From contig CM029660.1 of the NCBI GenBank assembly GCA_017311315.1, positions 13,999,430 to 14,063,429 of the forward strand: a stretch of DNA of 64,000 nt, written 5' to 3'. Shown here piece by piece: positions 47,923 to 58,240 of the stretch. The DNA is from Dendrocalamus latiflorus (lineage: Eukaryota; Streptophyta; Magnoliopsida; Poales; Poaceae). Each line of letters begins with the position of its first letter. Positions within the stretch are counted from its first letter, which is position 1. Made by a program: the position numbers and the translations under genes. The notes beneath the pieces were generated by a model. The model was not told where the DNA came from and ran no database searches. It was given only the letters and a program-made list of their open reading frames with translations.

Positions 47923-50900
47923 TGTAAGAGCCCAGATTATACCATCCGGAATCCTCTGTGATTCCACCGCACTATTCCCTGGATCAGTAGATAGTGCTCA
48001 CAGATTACAGTTCTGAATATCAAAGTTCATATCATGCGGAAACGTAAATATAATAGTAGACTTACTCATGGGCCGATTAGGCCGAAATCAATAAATTGCA
48101 GCAGCGGAAGAACGAAGCACACAGGTGGGACCTTCAGGACATGCCCACAGGCAGCCAACTGGAGGTTCGCGACCTAGCCCTTGACATCTTCATCTTCTCG
48201 GCCAGCTTGTCCAATCTTGTTGCTGAGGCGAGGTGATTTGATTTCCTGATTCTGAATTTTGTCGCAAAAGCGAGCGTGAGCACTCCGACCCCGTGCTCCG
48301 CGAGCCAATACACAGAATGCAATTAAATAGTATGCATGGCTTATCAAAGGAAGGCTCGGGTTATTTTATTTTTGCGTAGAGTGCTTTTGAATACAATTAC
48401 TTAAAAATCCCTAAGACCTAGCAATTTGAACCAAATCATAATGTACAAGGAAATGCATTATTAATATCGATTCAGATTCCATCCACCGTTACATGGCATC
48501 TGCACCACATAGCAATTTCTTCAGCGTTATAGCCGCTTAACTTACCACTGGGACGACACCCAGGACAATTCCAAACCAGGGCAGTCCTTCGCCCTTCAAG
48601 TTTCCATTCCCAGTTTCCAATGTTTTTAAAACAGAACTATATCCAGTTAAGTTCCCATGTCCGCCCTTGACCGTGGGCACGGCTATTCGAATAGTTTTAG
48701 ACTCTGCAGAGTTTGCACACTTTACCCACAAGAGATAGATCTACTCGTTGCCCCACATGATTCCTTAGCCATGTGGTTGAATAGACTATCACAGGGCCTT
48801 TACAATGCATAGTCCACTGTGGTTACGCCCGCTAAGGTCAACCTTCCGTAGTAATATTACACATACGCCGGGAAGGGTCCCTCGTGAGCCATCACGGGCA
48901 AAGGCGAGGAATATTACGCATCCATTCCTTTGCTCGTGGTCATACCTTCACGTAACCACCTTGACGCTACACAAATTAGTTAACCCTGCCTACATTTTGC
49001 CAGCTTGTGGTTGTACTGTTTTACACGGGTTGACATGACAAGATTCAGTCCTTAGTATTATCTGAGCGGTTCTACCACACTCCACAATTTTGTGCATTCC
49101 TTCGCACCACATACCAGCCCCCAAACCATTCGCTCAGATATTAAAGCAAATTGAGAGTTTTGGGAGCATAAAATAACCATGTCAAAATATACCAGTCATT
49201 CCCACCATGACTGCCCGAATCAAATTCTCATGATTAAAAGTGATGCTTGGGGCAATTTCTTGCCCCGGGTTCCTAAACAATGCTAAGCATGGCATATAAT
49301 TAAGGACTTATTTTCGAATGCTAACCATTATAAGATTTTCCACTAGGCGACAGGGTTCACATATGCAATATTCCAAAGAGGGGTGTAATACTTAATCAAG
49401 TTGAGCAATGGGCATTTAGCTAAAGTTTTAAATCAACATATTTTGCACATAAAGTAACAGCATGCAATTTGATAATTTAAACGAAAGTAGTTTGCATAAA
49501 ATGTAGGTTCAACATGATCAAAGTATTGACTCGCCTGGGGCGGTTTACCGCGGTCTTGAGCTCACACGATGCTTTCTCTTGAGTTTTTGGCGTTTATCTT
49601 CACTTCGAGCTTGATCTCGCTTGATCTATTGAATCTTCACGACTTCCGATTTCTAATTACACGGCAAACAACTGAATCCAAATAAAAGCAAATAACTCAA
49701 AAGATCCAAATAAATCCGAATAAACTCATTTTAGTTTTATTTTGAGTTAATGGGTGATTTGGGTGGTTTGAAGCAAAGTCGGTGGTAAAACATGATAACT
49801 TGATCCCTCTTTATTAATCATCTCTTTTTATTATTTTTGTATTTATCAAGGAAGTTCCATGAGTCGGGTTAGGCCTATAGACTGGTGCAGGAGTTTAGTG
49901 TACAAATTTTATCTTTAGGGTATAAAGACAAGGGTTTATGGTTTAAACTTTACAGAGATTAATTTTATAACATTTACTAATATGCAAGGTTTTAGGCTTC
50001 ATTGATTAATCAAATTTCATTTGCTAAGTTGTCATTCCAGGAGAGCATACACCTAACAACTTCCCTACCAAGCCTTTAATTAATAGTTAGGATTTACAAT
50101 AAATATTCAAGGCATACTGTTCACTAGCATATAATTATTAATCCCTGATTGAACATTAAGTAAGCCCATTTATATCCTAATAACTTAGGTTATGGTATTT
50201 TACGGGGTTCTATTTGGCAATTACTCGAGGTATGCACCTAATGGTTGATTTATTGATTCATTGTCGTACGTGCGTATTTAACTATCTCATTGATGTTTAA
50301 TAGAATTTTTTTTAGTATATTCTTATTTGCTACTCATCTACGACTATTGGTCATAATATTACATGCTTCTTTGAGTTGTGTATTGGTGAGATTATTTTTG
50401 ATACTTGACGACTTAGGGCTATTATATTTTAGCATATATATATTATTATGCCCTTTTAATTTGAGTGATCTCTAAAGTACTGCTGCTACTGATATTTCAT
50501 CCCCTTATAATTCGAGCCTGCCATGCATGATGGTATTTGTTATCATTATTAAATTAAAGCCACTATTTAAGATTGCATGGGCGGCAATATGCTAATGATA
50601 GGGTTTACATTTTTAATATTTGTTATTTGCTTTAATTAAAATTTGCTTACCTAGCAAGGTTATATTTCAACGTTTGCTAATTAGCACAACCTATCACTAG
50701 GATTTATTTAATGGTTGCATTTTAAATATTGGGCATATATGTGTATATATATATACACTATAAGTAAGGGTATCTTTACTAATTTGGGTAATTAACCAAA
50801 AGCCACTCTTTCTTTATTAATACCTTTAATTAATAATTAGATTTAATACAGATAATAAAGGTTAATTACCTTTTCTTATGTGGTATTTAACTAGATGTTA

Positions 50901-52746
50901 AATCCTAAATAACTCTATTCACATTCTAGCAAAAATTCATTGGCTCTCATGGATTAATTCCAAATTTAAAATCTTAAATAATATTGTTTACCTTCTAATT
51001 AAATTTTATTAGCTTCTCTACGTTATTCCCAAATTTTCACTGATTTTTATTAATTAAGATGAGCTAAAAGTAACAAAATAAAAACGTGGGGAAAAATGCT
51101 AACCAACTGGAATCGAACTCAAGACCTCTTGCGTGTTAGGTGTGCTCTGTTAGCCAAGTGGGCCGATGGCCTGGGCTGACGAAATAGAGGGGGAAAAACA
51201 GATGATGCGAGGAGTGGCTGGCTCAAACAGAGGAATCGGCCGGCGCACGATGCTGGGGTCACCGGCGGCGGACGGTGGCCGGGAGGTTGTGGTAGCTGGC
51301 AAAACGGATTCCCCAGGAGTTGCGGAGGCCGGTGGAGGAGGCGGCGCGGCTCGGGACAGTGCTAGGAAGGGGTGGCGGCGCCGAGAGCGGCCGGCGGTGA
51401 GGTGGGTTTGGGTGCTACGGCGACCGGAGGGGAGAAGGAAGAAAGTGGGGCGCGCAGAAGCTATACGGGGTCAAGGGGAGTCTCACCATGCGGTTCATCG
51501 GGCAAGAGAGGGCCGGAGATGGGCTAGCACCTGGAGCCTGCGGTGGCGCGGCGGAGTTCATGTCGTCGGCGACTTGGGGTGGAGGAGAGGCTCCGGCGGC
51601 GGTTGGGGAGGCTCCGTGGCGGGGAGGAGGTGCTCCACCGGCGAGGAATCGAAGGGAAACTCGCCGAGGAGGGAGCGGCGCTGGCGGCGACGGTTTTGGC
51701 CGGCGGGGAGGAAAACTGGCCGTGCGGCGAGCAGGGGACGCCGGAGTCTGATTCTTCGGGGGAGGAGGGAGTATTCTGCTCGGGACGCACCATGACGCGG
51801 TCGGACCGGCGGGGAAGTCACCGGAGCGGCCGGGGCGGGGTGAGGCGCTGGCGGGCGCGCAGGCATGGCGGGATAGAGAGGAAGGGGAAAAGATGCGGAG
51901 CAGAGAGGGAGGCCGGCTTCTTATGGCGACGGGGAGGCCATGGAAACGGTGAGCGGTGCGGGAGAAACCGTGGGCAACGGCAGTGCATGGATGCCGCGTG
52001 GAGGAAGGAAGCTGAGCAGCAGAGGGTGACGCGGGCGACGTTGCTGAGGGCAGAGGAGGGCAGCGAGGGAGAGACCGGCGAAGAGACAGCTCAGGAGCAG
52101 GGAAGAGAAAAAGAAGAAAAGGGGGAGAGAGAAAAAGGGCTGGCCCACATGGAAGTGATAGGGATTGGTAAGAAGATAAAATGATTAAGCTTGGATTTGA
52201 GATTTGAGATTTCTAATTTAAATTTTTGCTTCCTATTTATGATCACTGATTTTTGTATGACATTTAGAATTTAAGCTTTTAAATTTTCAACTATTAAATG
52301 AGAGTTTCTATTATTATTATTATTTTGCTGGTTCACTTAATTTTGCATATATATGTATATATATATATATTTATTTCCTATATTGCTAAACTTTTCCTTG
52401 CACAGTTTGTATATATGCATATATGTTTGTATATGCGTTTGTATTTTATTCCTTCACTTTTATTGTCATTATTTCCAAAATGAGATTTTATATTTTTAAC
52501 TCGGGTTTCTCTCTTCTTATACTGGATCATCTTTTCATATTCGTATTTTAAATTGTTATTCTCCATTATTTGAACATTTCCTTTTAGGCATTATTACTAC
52601 ATCTCTTTCTCTTTTATGAATACTTCAATTTTTGGAACCTCAACCAAATTCAGGAAAACACCATAAAATCCAAATTCAGTAAAATATATTACAAATATAA
52701 TTCAAAAGCTTCACATTTTCAAATTTCAAAATTTTGGGATGTTACA
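47923..52746 (-). mobile_element. Solo LTR of the Tekay/Del-like family, 4,824 bp
   Basis: On the minus strand it starts TGTAACATCCCAAAATTTTG at 52746 and ends GGGCTCTTACA at 47923. It is flanked by ATTTC (47918-47922 and 52747-52751). It shares with the gag-only LTRs the block GACCGTGGGCACGGCTATTC with CTATTCGAATAG (48683-48694) and a GC-rich segment (51166-52180). It is longer than its relatives because of an AT-rich stretch at about 49800-51060 that I cannot assign. Confidence 0.9.
51104..51162 (-). other. tRNA-Val(AAC)-like remnant with A and B boxes
   Basis: On the minus strand, TGGCTAACAGAG (A-box-like) is followed by CCTAACACGCAAGAGG, nearly the anticodon arm of tRNA-Val(AAC), and GTTCGATTC (matches the B box GWTCRANNC). 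The T stem does not pair and the acceptor stem is absent, so this is not a working tRNA. It lies in the solo LTR next to the GC-rich segment, in the LTR's own orientation. Confidence 0.6.
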
Positions 52747-52924
52747 ATTTCTTCCTTGACCTCTCTCCTGATTTCCCTCCTAATTGGCACACCACAGCTG
52801 CACTGCACCAGAGACCACTCGCGCTTGCATGCCCGGTGTTGACCAGATGGTGTGGCTTCCACTTGTGCGTGCGGGAAACCGGCTGGCGATGCACTGTGCG
52901 AGGGCATGCGACAGTACTACAGAA

Positions 52925-53265
52925 AATCCTATTACAGACGGTTCAAAAACATCATCACAGATGGTTTTCTGAACCGTCTGAATTTATGGGTCAGTGATAA
53001 TTGAAGGTTATCACAAACGATTTTCCAACCGTCTGTGGTGTAAATATCACAGATGGTTTGTAACTAAAAACCGTCTGTGATATATCAATATCACAGACGG
53101 TTTTTAGTTAAAAACCATCTGTGATATCTGATAATCACAGATGGTTTTCAGTTAAAAACCGTCTGTGATTATCAGCTATCACAGACGGTTTTTACTTACA
53201 AACTGTCTGTGATTATCACCTATCACAGACGGTCTTTACTCACAAACTGTCTGTGATATTCTTTT
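52925..53265. repeat. CACTA subterminal palindromes, left end
   Basis: Successive inverted pairs of the motif ATCACAGACGGTTTTT with AAAAACCGTCTGTGAT, each pair forming a hairpin of about 40-45 bp. The motif is the likely binding site for the element's TNPA-type protein. Confidence 0.8.
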
Positions 53266-53587
53266 CTACCCCTAAATTTATTTCTGTTTATTGGCTAGCC
53301 TCAGGAAATGCTAGACATGTCCTCTGAAACAAGTAGATCAACATGTACATGTATACATATAATTCACATCTCAATTCATTTCACAAACATAAAACATCCA
53401 ATTCTCATCTGAATTCATGTTACAAACATAAAACATCCAATTCACATCGCACTTCATTTCACAAACATAAAACATCCATTTCGCAAATCAATTAATTGAA
53501 CTGAAATAAAATATCCATTAACAAATATACAATTACAAAAGATGTACGTTGCATTTGCACTTAGATGGTAACATTGCATTTTTCATT

Positions 53588-53768
53588 ACTCTATTACTCT
53601 GGAACCGAGGTCTCACGAAAGGAACAGATCCATAATCAACGAACTTTGTCAGGCTGCACAAGCAATACTTGGATGGCAATCCATCCAAGTATTGCTTGTG
53701 CAGCCTGACAAAGTTTGTTGATTATGGACTGTTCCTTTCGCGAGACCTCGATTCCGGAGTGATAAGAG
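53588..53768. repeat. Near-perfect inverted repeat, arms of about 75-88 bp, 4-nt loop
   Basis: The arms pair around CAAT at 53677-53680. The inner sequence TTGGATGG...CCATCCAA runs outward through CAAGCAATACTTGG, AACTTTGTCAGGCTGC and GAGGTCTC, with only a few mismatches and a one-base bulge in the first 75 bp, then weaker pairing for about 12 bp. RNA from either strand would fold into a long stem. Confidence 0.92.
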
Positions 53769-53959
53769 CAATAAAAAATCATTGTGCGCAGTGGAACTCT
53801 CTATCTGAGTTTATGACTCGAGCCACCAAAAAGTACGCCAACTCTCCTCGAATTCGTGAAAGGTCGCATTGTTTCAATGTAGTTAACGGGATGGACGCAA
53901 CATGTCGATAGGAATATTAATGTGCGTATATATATAACGTGATAAGTATGAAGTAATTA

Positions 53960-54690
53960 TGGGTAGATTGACAAACCTTGGAATTGATGATTCTCGAGGA
54001 ATCGAGGAGTAATTCCATATGGTGGCAAACGTAGAATCCACATGTGTTGCCCGGCGGCTGCTGGTGGCATTGCAAAAAATGGAATGTGTTAATTCAAGAG
54101 GCATTACGACCAACTGTTGCATAGGATTACTTAATGTGTAATAGTGAATAACTTAAAATTTCGAGTATGTGTCAGGCCTTTGGCCCATTGCGTCGAGACA
54201 CTTGCCTTTGCAACGTACATCGCGAACGCCCTATGTGATTCGAAAAAGTTGACCTTAGTCATTCGGAAGGAAAGAAAGAGTACAATATAGGTATGTATGG
54301 AGAAAATGTACTTACCTATTGATTACTTGGCTGACAACTGTGAAGTCTATTTTATTCTTACTTAGGGAATCAAGGTAATATACCTTGTTCTATTTTGGTA
54401 CAATTACTATTAAAATCCAATGATAGTTCTGATTGTAGGATATAAGTACATATTCCTTACTGCGGTAAGCCAGCAGTCCTCCTGCAATGTACTTCTCAAC
54501 GAAGGGTGTATCCTCGTCGATGGTATCCTTGGCGACCAAGTGTGGGTCCAAAAACCAACCGATGATGATTTGGATGATCTAGCTTTAGTCAGCATGTGTC
54601 TATATATATACACACACGAAAACAACAAATTATATATGACATTTATCGGTATGACATGAGCAGAGAATGTGATTGTACACACTTACAACG
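53960..54690 (-). pseudogene. Ulp1-like (C48) peptidase region of CACTA ORF, in pieces
   Basis: Minus-strand frames encode WFLDPHLVAKDTIDEDTP and FVEKYIAGGLLAYRSKEYVL around 54440-54600. After a gap, PPGNTCGFYVCHHMELL lies at about 54005-54060, the usual Cys-containing end of CACTA-borne Ulp1-like domains. The middle part, including the expected His/Asp motif, is not evident. Probably exons separated by introns and partly deleted. Confidence 0.65.
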
Positions 54691-54691
54691 T

Positions 54692-55438
54692 CTAGCATCG
54701 AATGAGTGAGGCGTCGAGAGCGTTGAGCGTGAAAAGATCGAATAAATCATCAAAGGTGACCACGAAGACACACTCTTGAACACTGTGCTCTAAATGATCT
54801 GGCGTGAATTTGACAGTGATACCTGAGCACCGTTCTCCCTCTGGCTTATTGGACTGTTCCATATACCACTTGTGCAATTGCTGGCAACTAATTGCTATGG
54901 TTTGGAGGTGTGTTACCGGTTCAAACAATGGCTCGCTAAGCACGAATTTGCGGGCCAATGGCAGGTACGGGATATCATCATCGATCTTCTTTTCTTTGCC
55001 CTTCCTGCCTCGGTTGTAGGTTGACTTTATGGTAGTCGACTGTAAAGGTAGCACCGGTGCAAGTTGCTTTGGCGAGAATAGCACCCGTGGAGATAGCACC
55101 GGTGCAGGTAGCGGTGCTGGAGACGAGTCTTGTGGAGATGGCACTAGTGCATGTAGCTCTGGTTCGCACTGCCCTTCTGGTCCTGCCACCGGTGAAGAAG
55201 CCTCCAGGGAGATGTCGCTTTTGGGCCACTGGATGAACGTTCCAATGGCCTGCCCTAGAGTCACGATCTCATCGTTGGGGGGCTTCGGTAGCGGGACGAC
55301 CTCAAAATTGACATGCACACCATCCACATTAACTTTTGCGAAGCCTGGCGCTAAAGCTTGACTGTGCACCATGGCCCCGATACCAGACTGATATGCCTGG
55401 CCGCAAGCAACGTACAAGGGAACGGAGGCAAATCTCAC
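54692..55438 (-). CDS. CACTA accessory protein with DUF8039-like domain, 248 aa
   Basis: The open frame begins near RFASVPLYVACGQAYQSG, then AMVHSQALAPGFAKVNVDGV, VPLPKPPNDEIVTLGQAIG and FIQWPKSDI, a domain found in second ORFs of plant CACTA elements. A Pro/Ser-rich linker follows, then a basic segment (NRGRKGKEKK) and a C-terminal part (LHKWYMEQSN, FDDLFDLFTLNALDASLIRC) that in relatives leads into the Ulp1-like domain. Exon junctions probably flank it. The frame is intact but its partners are broken, so expression is doubtful. Its molecular role in transposition is not established. Confidence 0.6.
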   Translation of the reverse strand: MRFASVPLYVACGQAYQSGIGAMVHSQALAPGFAKVNVDGVHVNFEVVPLPKPPNDEIVTLGQAIGTFIQWPKSDISLEASSPVAGPEGQCEPELHALVPSPQDSSPAPLPAPVLSPRVLFSPKQLAPVLPLQSTTIKSTYNRGRKGKEKKIDDDIPYLPLARKFVLSEPLFEPVTHLQTIAISCQQLHKWYMEQSNKPEGERCSGITVKFTPDHLEHSVQECVFVVTFDDLFDLFTLNALDASLIRC

Positions 55439-55444
55439 TTGGAG

Positions 55445-55912
55445 CCTGCACTTCGTAGGCTCCTACATAACGATACAAAATTAGCTACTCGAATAGGCCT
55501 ATCAATGGAGCAAGCATTCGAGAGATAATGATTATTACCAGGATGTCGTCCACAGAAAATCTGGCCTCGCTTTCCGTCGGATTGGACGCGCAACTACTCG
55601 GACGGTTGTGTGGGCTAGCTTGCACAAAAGCGGCGGTGGCGACGGCCTACTGATTTTCTATATATCTCCGCACCTCATCTCTGACATAATCAGCCAGCTC
55701 CTCTCTAAGAGATACCTTGATCTCTTCTCGTAGCCGTGCCTCACGCTCGGCTTTGGTTCTCTTCCTACGCCGATACTGCTCGGAGTCATCTTGGAAACCA
55801 TGTTTCCAAGGAACATAAAGCCCAAGGCCTCTCGTACGACCCGGGTGCTCCTTGTTTCCCAGGGCCGCGGAGAGTATATCTTTCTCCCTTGTTCCCTAGG
55901 AAGATTTAACAC
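55445..55912 (-). pseudogene. CACTA transposase-like (Ptta/En/Spm) fragment
   Basis: Minus-strand fragments include a Lys/Arg/Glu-rich region (REELADYVRDEVRRYIENQ type around 55655-55720) and sequence between it and the 248-aa ORF, as found upstream of the DUF8039-like domain in related CACTAs. A stop separates the pieces. No catalytic residues can be judged. Confidence 0.5.
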
Positions 55913-56126
55913 TCAGCGCTTCCTGCAAGCTTGCTCTTGAAGTTCTTCCATGCTTTGCATGCCGCTAGAAAGGCTGTCGTTGCACGGCATCTTCGTGTTG
56001 TTCTGGGATCTCAAACGATGCCAAAATTTCTGTCAGCAGCTCACGTTTTTGAGTTTCAGGCACGCTCTTCCACGAATCGAATGTGATCTCAATTCGTTCT
56101 TGTGCAACTATTCCGATCATTCTTCT

Positions 56127-56471
56127 CTATGCGGATACTGCTTTGTGAGGAAGGAGAGGGGTCCTAGATCCATTCTTCTCTATGTCATTCACTTCACCGG
56201 CGATGTCATCCGCCGGCATATGATTATTGAATTCGCCATGATTGGTCAAACACATATAACCATTTTTGAAACCCCTCCAAATCAAGTGCGCTTCAATTTG
56301 CCCTCGGTTCTTAAACATCTTTAAATTCTCGTAGTCAGTGCATGAACAGTACATATATTCCACCCCCTTATTCAGCATATCCTCCTCGGCAGCTCTTGTA
56401 AAAGCAGACACGCCATTAATATACTCTTCACTCACACGGTTCGCGACATACATCCAACTTCGGTCCTACGT
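56127..56471 (-). pseudogene. CACTA transposase-associated domain (N-terminal piece)
   Basis: The frame starts DRSWMYVANRVSEEYINGV and continues through KGVEYMYCSCTDYEN, GQIEAHLIWRGFKNGY and LTNHGE. This is the transposase-associated domain found at the N terminus of plant CACTA transposases. The usual CxCxxC pattern is altered (a Tyr where a Cys is expected). A TAG lies directly before the DRSW codons, fitting an acceptor site or a lost start. The catalytic transposase domain that should follow is absent; instead the ORF2-type fragments begin. Confidence 0.8.

Positions 56472-56477
<6 letters not shown>

Positions 56478-56512
<35 letters not shown>
56478..56512. repeat. AT dinucleotide microsatellite
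   Basis: Uninterrupted (AT)n of about 17-18 units in the CACTA element. Confidence 0.95.
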
Positions 56513-56514
<2 letters not shown>

Positions 56515-56893
56515 CAACTTAGTATTAAAAATTAAATTAATTAATTATTACTACATATATAGCACATGCATTCAGGCTTTGCTAGCTTAATTCATATTAT
56601 AAACACAACAGCTATTATATAACCAACAATTTTGCAAACCACCTTCAATAACACTCACCAATTACTTAGATCTAAATTGTAATGCAAAGAAAAATAAATT
56701 TCATTACTAACCATATCTAGAGTAACCAGGAAAGTATGAATCTTCAAAGCTCAATCTCTGCCTCCTCCCACCAAATTAATTGGCCTGAAATCGCCTAGCT
56801 TGCCTTCTGAGCGAAAGAGTGCAGCACCGGCTAGATCTGGATCGAAATGAAGACAGATGCGGTTCTGAGCAGCGCAATAAATGCCTAGCGCCA

Positions 56894-57078
56894 TTATCAC
56901 AGACGGTTTTTTATTAAAAACCGTCTGTGATAATCCTAAGATTATCACAAATGGTTTTGTATTAAAAACCGTTTGTCATAATAGATTATCACAGACGGTT
57001 TTTAATAAAATACCGTCTGCAATAATTCCAGATTATCACAGACGGTTTTAATAAAAAACCGTCTGTGATAATGCAAAG
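56894..57078. repeat. Internal cluster of CACTA subterminal palindromes
   Basis: Four inverted pairs of TTATCACAGACGGTTTTT with AAAAACCGTCTGTGATAA, over 1 kb inside the right end. Together with the end cluster they bracket the ORF at 57206-57781. Confidence 0.8.
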
Positions 57079-57205
57079 TCAGAACATATCTCTCGTGTTT
57101 CGATCGTCTAACGTATCTCGATCGTTATATGAAGCGTCTCTATATCATTAATGTTTGGTATACGAACCGTCTGTGCTAAAGGTTAAATATGCGCGCCTAA
57201 TCTAG

Positions 57206-57781
57206 GTCTATTCTACGTATGAACAATATGGCTTCTACTATTCTTGTGATCATCTCCATCCTCTCATCTGTTCATCAAGAGTTGTTCGGCCAGAACCTTA
57301 CACAGGCGGCCAGCAATTTACATCTGGAGCAGCTTCTCCGCACCGCCCTGCTCTCCTTCCCCAACTTTCTTGCATCCGTCAGCTCGACCTGATCATCCGC
57401 CGTCGACGGAGGCGTCTCGCTGCCGCTCAAGAAAGGGAAACAACCCTCACCCTAGTTCTTCTCCACAATGTGCACAAATCGGAAGAAGCTCTACAGGCAT
57501 TGGAGAGACTGATGGATAGCAATGCCGATCAAGCAGAAACGGCAGATTATGAGGAATCTTATAATGCTATCCTCTATGAGATTATGGGCTATGCTATTGA
57601 TCATTTGCCCAGGCTGGAGGAGGAAGTGCTGAGGACAAGGATAATCTTAACGGCGTTCGAGAACTCAACGGCTGATCCTCCAATTCCCAAAGTCGAAAAA
57701 GAAGCGTACGAAGCCCAGAAGATTAGAATCTGGGAAGCTCTTTATCTGTGCGACTTTTGTAATAAATTTGCCTCGAATTGA
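57206..57781 (+). pseudogene. Unrecognised ORF inside CACTA, possibly a captured gene fragment
   Basis: An open frame of 191 codons with no in-frame ATG before about 57511, so it is probably an exon or exon fragment. The encoded protein has an Arg-rich helix (LDLIIRRRRRLAAAQERETT), then a long predicted helical, acidic region (EEALQALERLMDSNADQ, ending CDFCNKFASN). The first half has higher GC than the AT-rich subterminal regions on both sides, and the orientation is opposite to the CACTA genes. It resembles the start of the short 'DLIIRRRRR'-type proteins seen in plant transposons, but I cannot name a family. Confidence 0.45.
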
Positions 57782-57894
57782 AATTAATAAATATACCTTT
57801 AATTTGTGATCTCTTGTCTCAGTAGTTCTGTAGTTAAGTTATTAGGAGCAATGTGTACTTATATATTAACCTCTGATCATGTACAGAATATCAC

Positions 57895-58240
57895 AGAAAG
57901 ATGTTACGAACGGGACATCACAGACGGCTCTTGTTACAAACTGTCTGTGAACATTCACAGATGGTTCTTAACAAGAACTGTCTGTGATAGTCTACACAAT
58001 ACAGACGATTTTTAATAAAAAAATTATCTGTGATAATTCCAGATTATCACAGACAATTTTTTTAATAAAAACCATTTGTGATACTAAAGTATCACAGACG
58101 GTTCATCGGTAAGAACCGTATGTGATACTCGTTTTCTCCGACGCCACTAACACAGACGGTGTCCAAATTAAAATCGTCTGTGTTAGTGTTGGTTACAGAC
58201 GGTTTTGTCAAACCGTCTGTGATTGGCCGTCTAGTATTAG
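57895..58240. repeat. CACTA subterminal palindromes, right end
   Basis: Repeated ATCACAGACGGTT / AACCGTCTGTGAT pairs up to the terminal GGTTTTCTGTAGTAGTG. Several copies carry point changes. Confidence 0.8.

Noticed and set aside
51104..51162. A functional tRNA-Val gene
   Set aside because: The T stem does not pair and no acceptor stem is present. Only the boxes and an anticodon-like arm remain.
51166..52184. ORFs of 209 and 213 codons
   Set aside because: GC-rich segment of the solo LTR at 47923-52746. The frames overlap and are Arg/Gly-rich without motifs.
52925..58240. Regularly repeated palindromes resembling a CRISPR array
   Set aside because: Repeats occur in both orientations with variable spacing inside CACTA ends in a plant nuclear context. 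They fit transposase-binding subterminal repeats.
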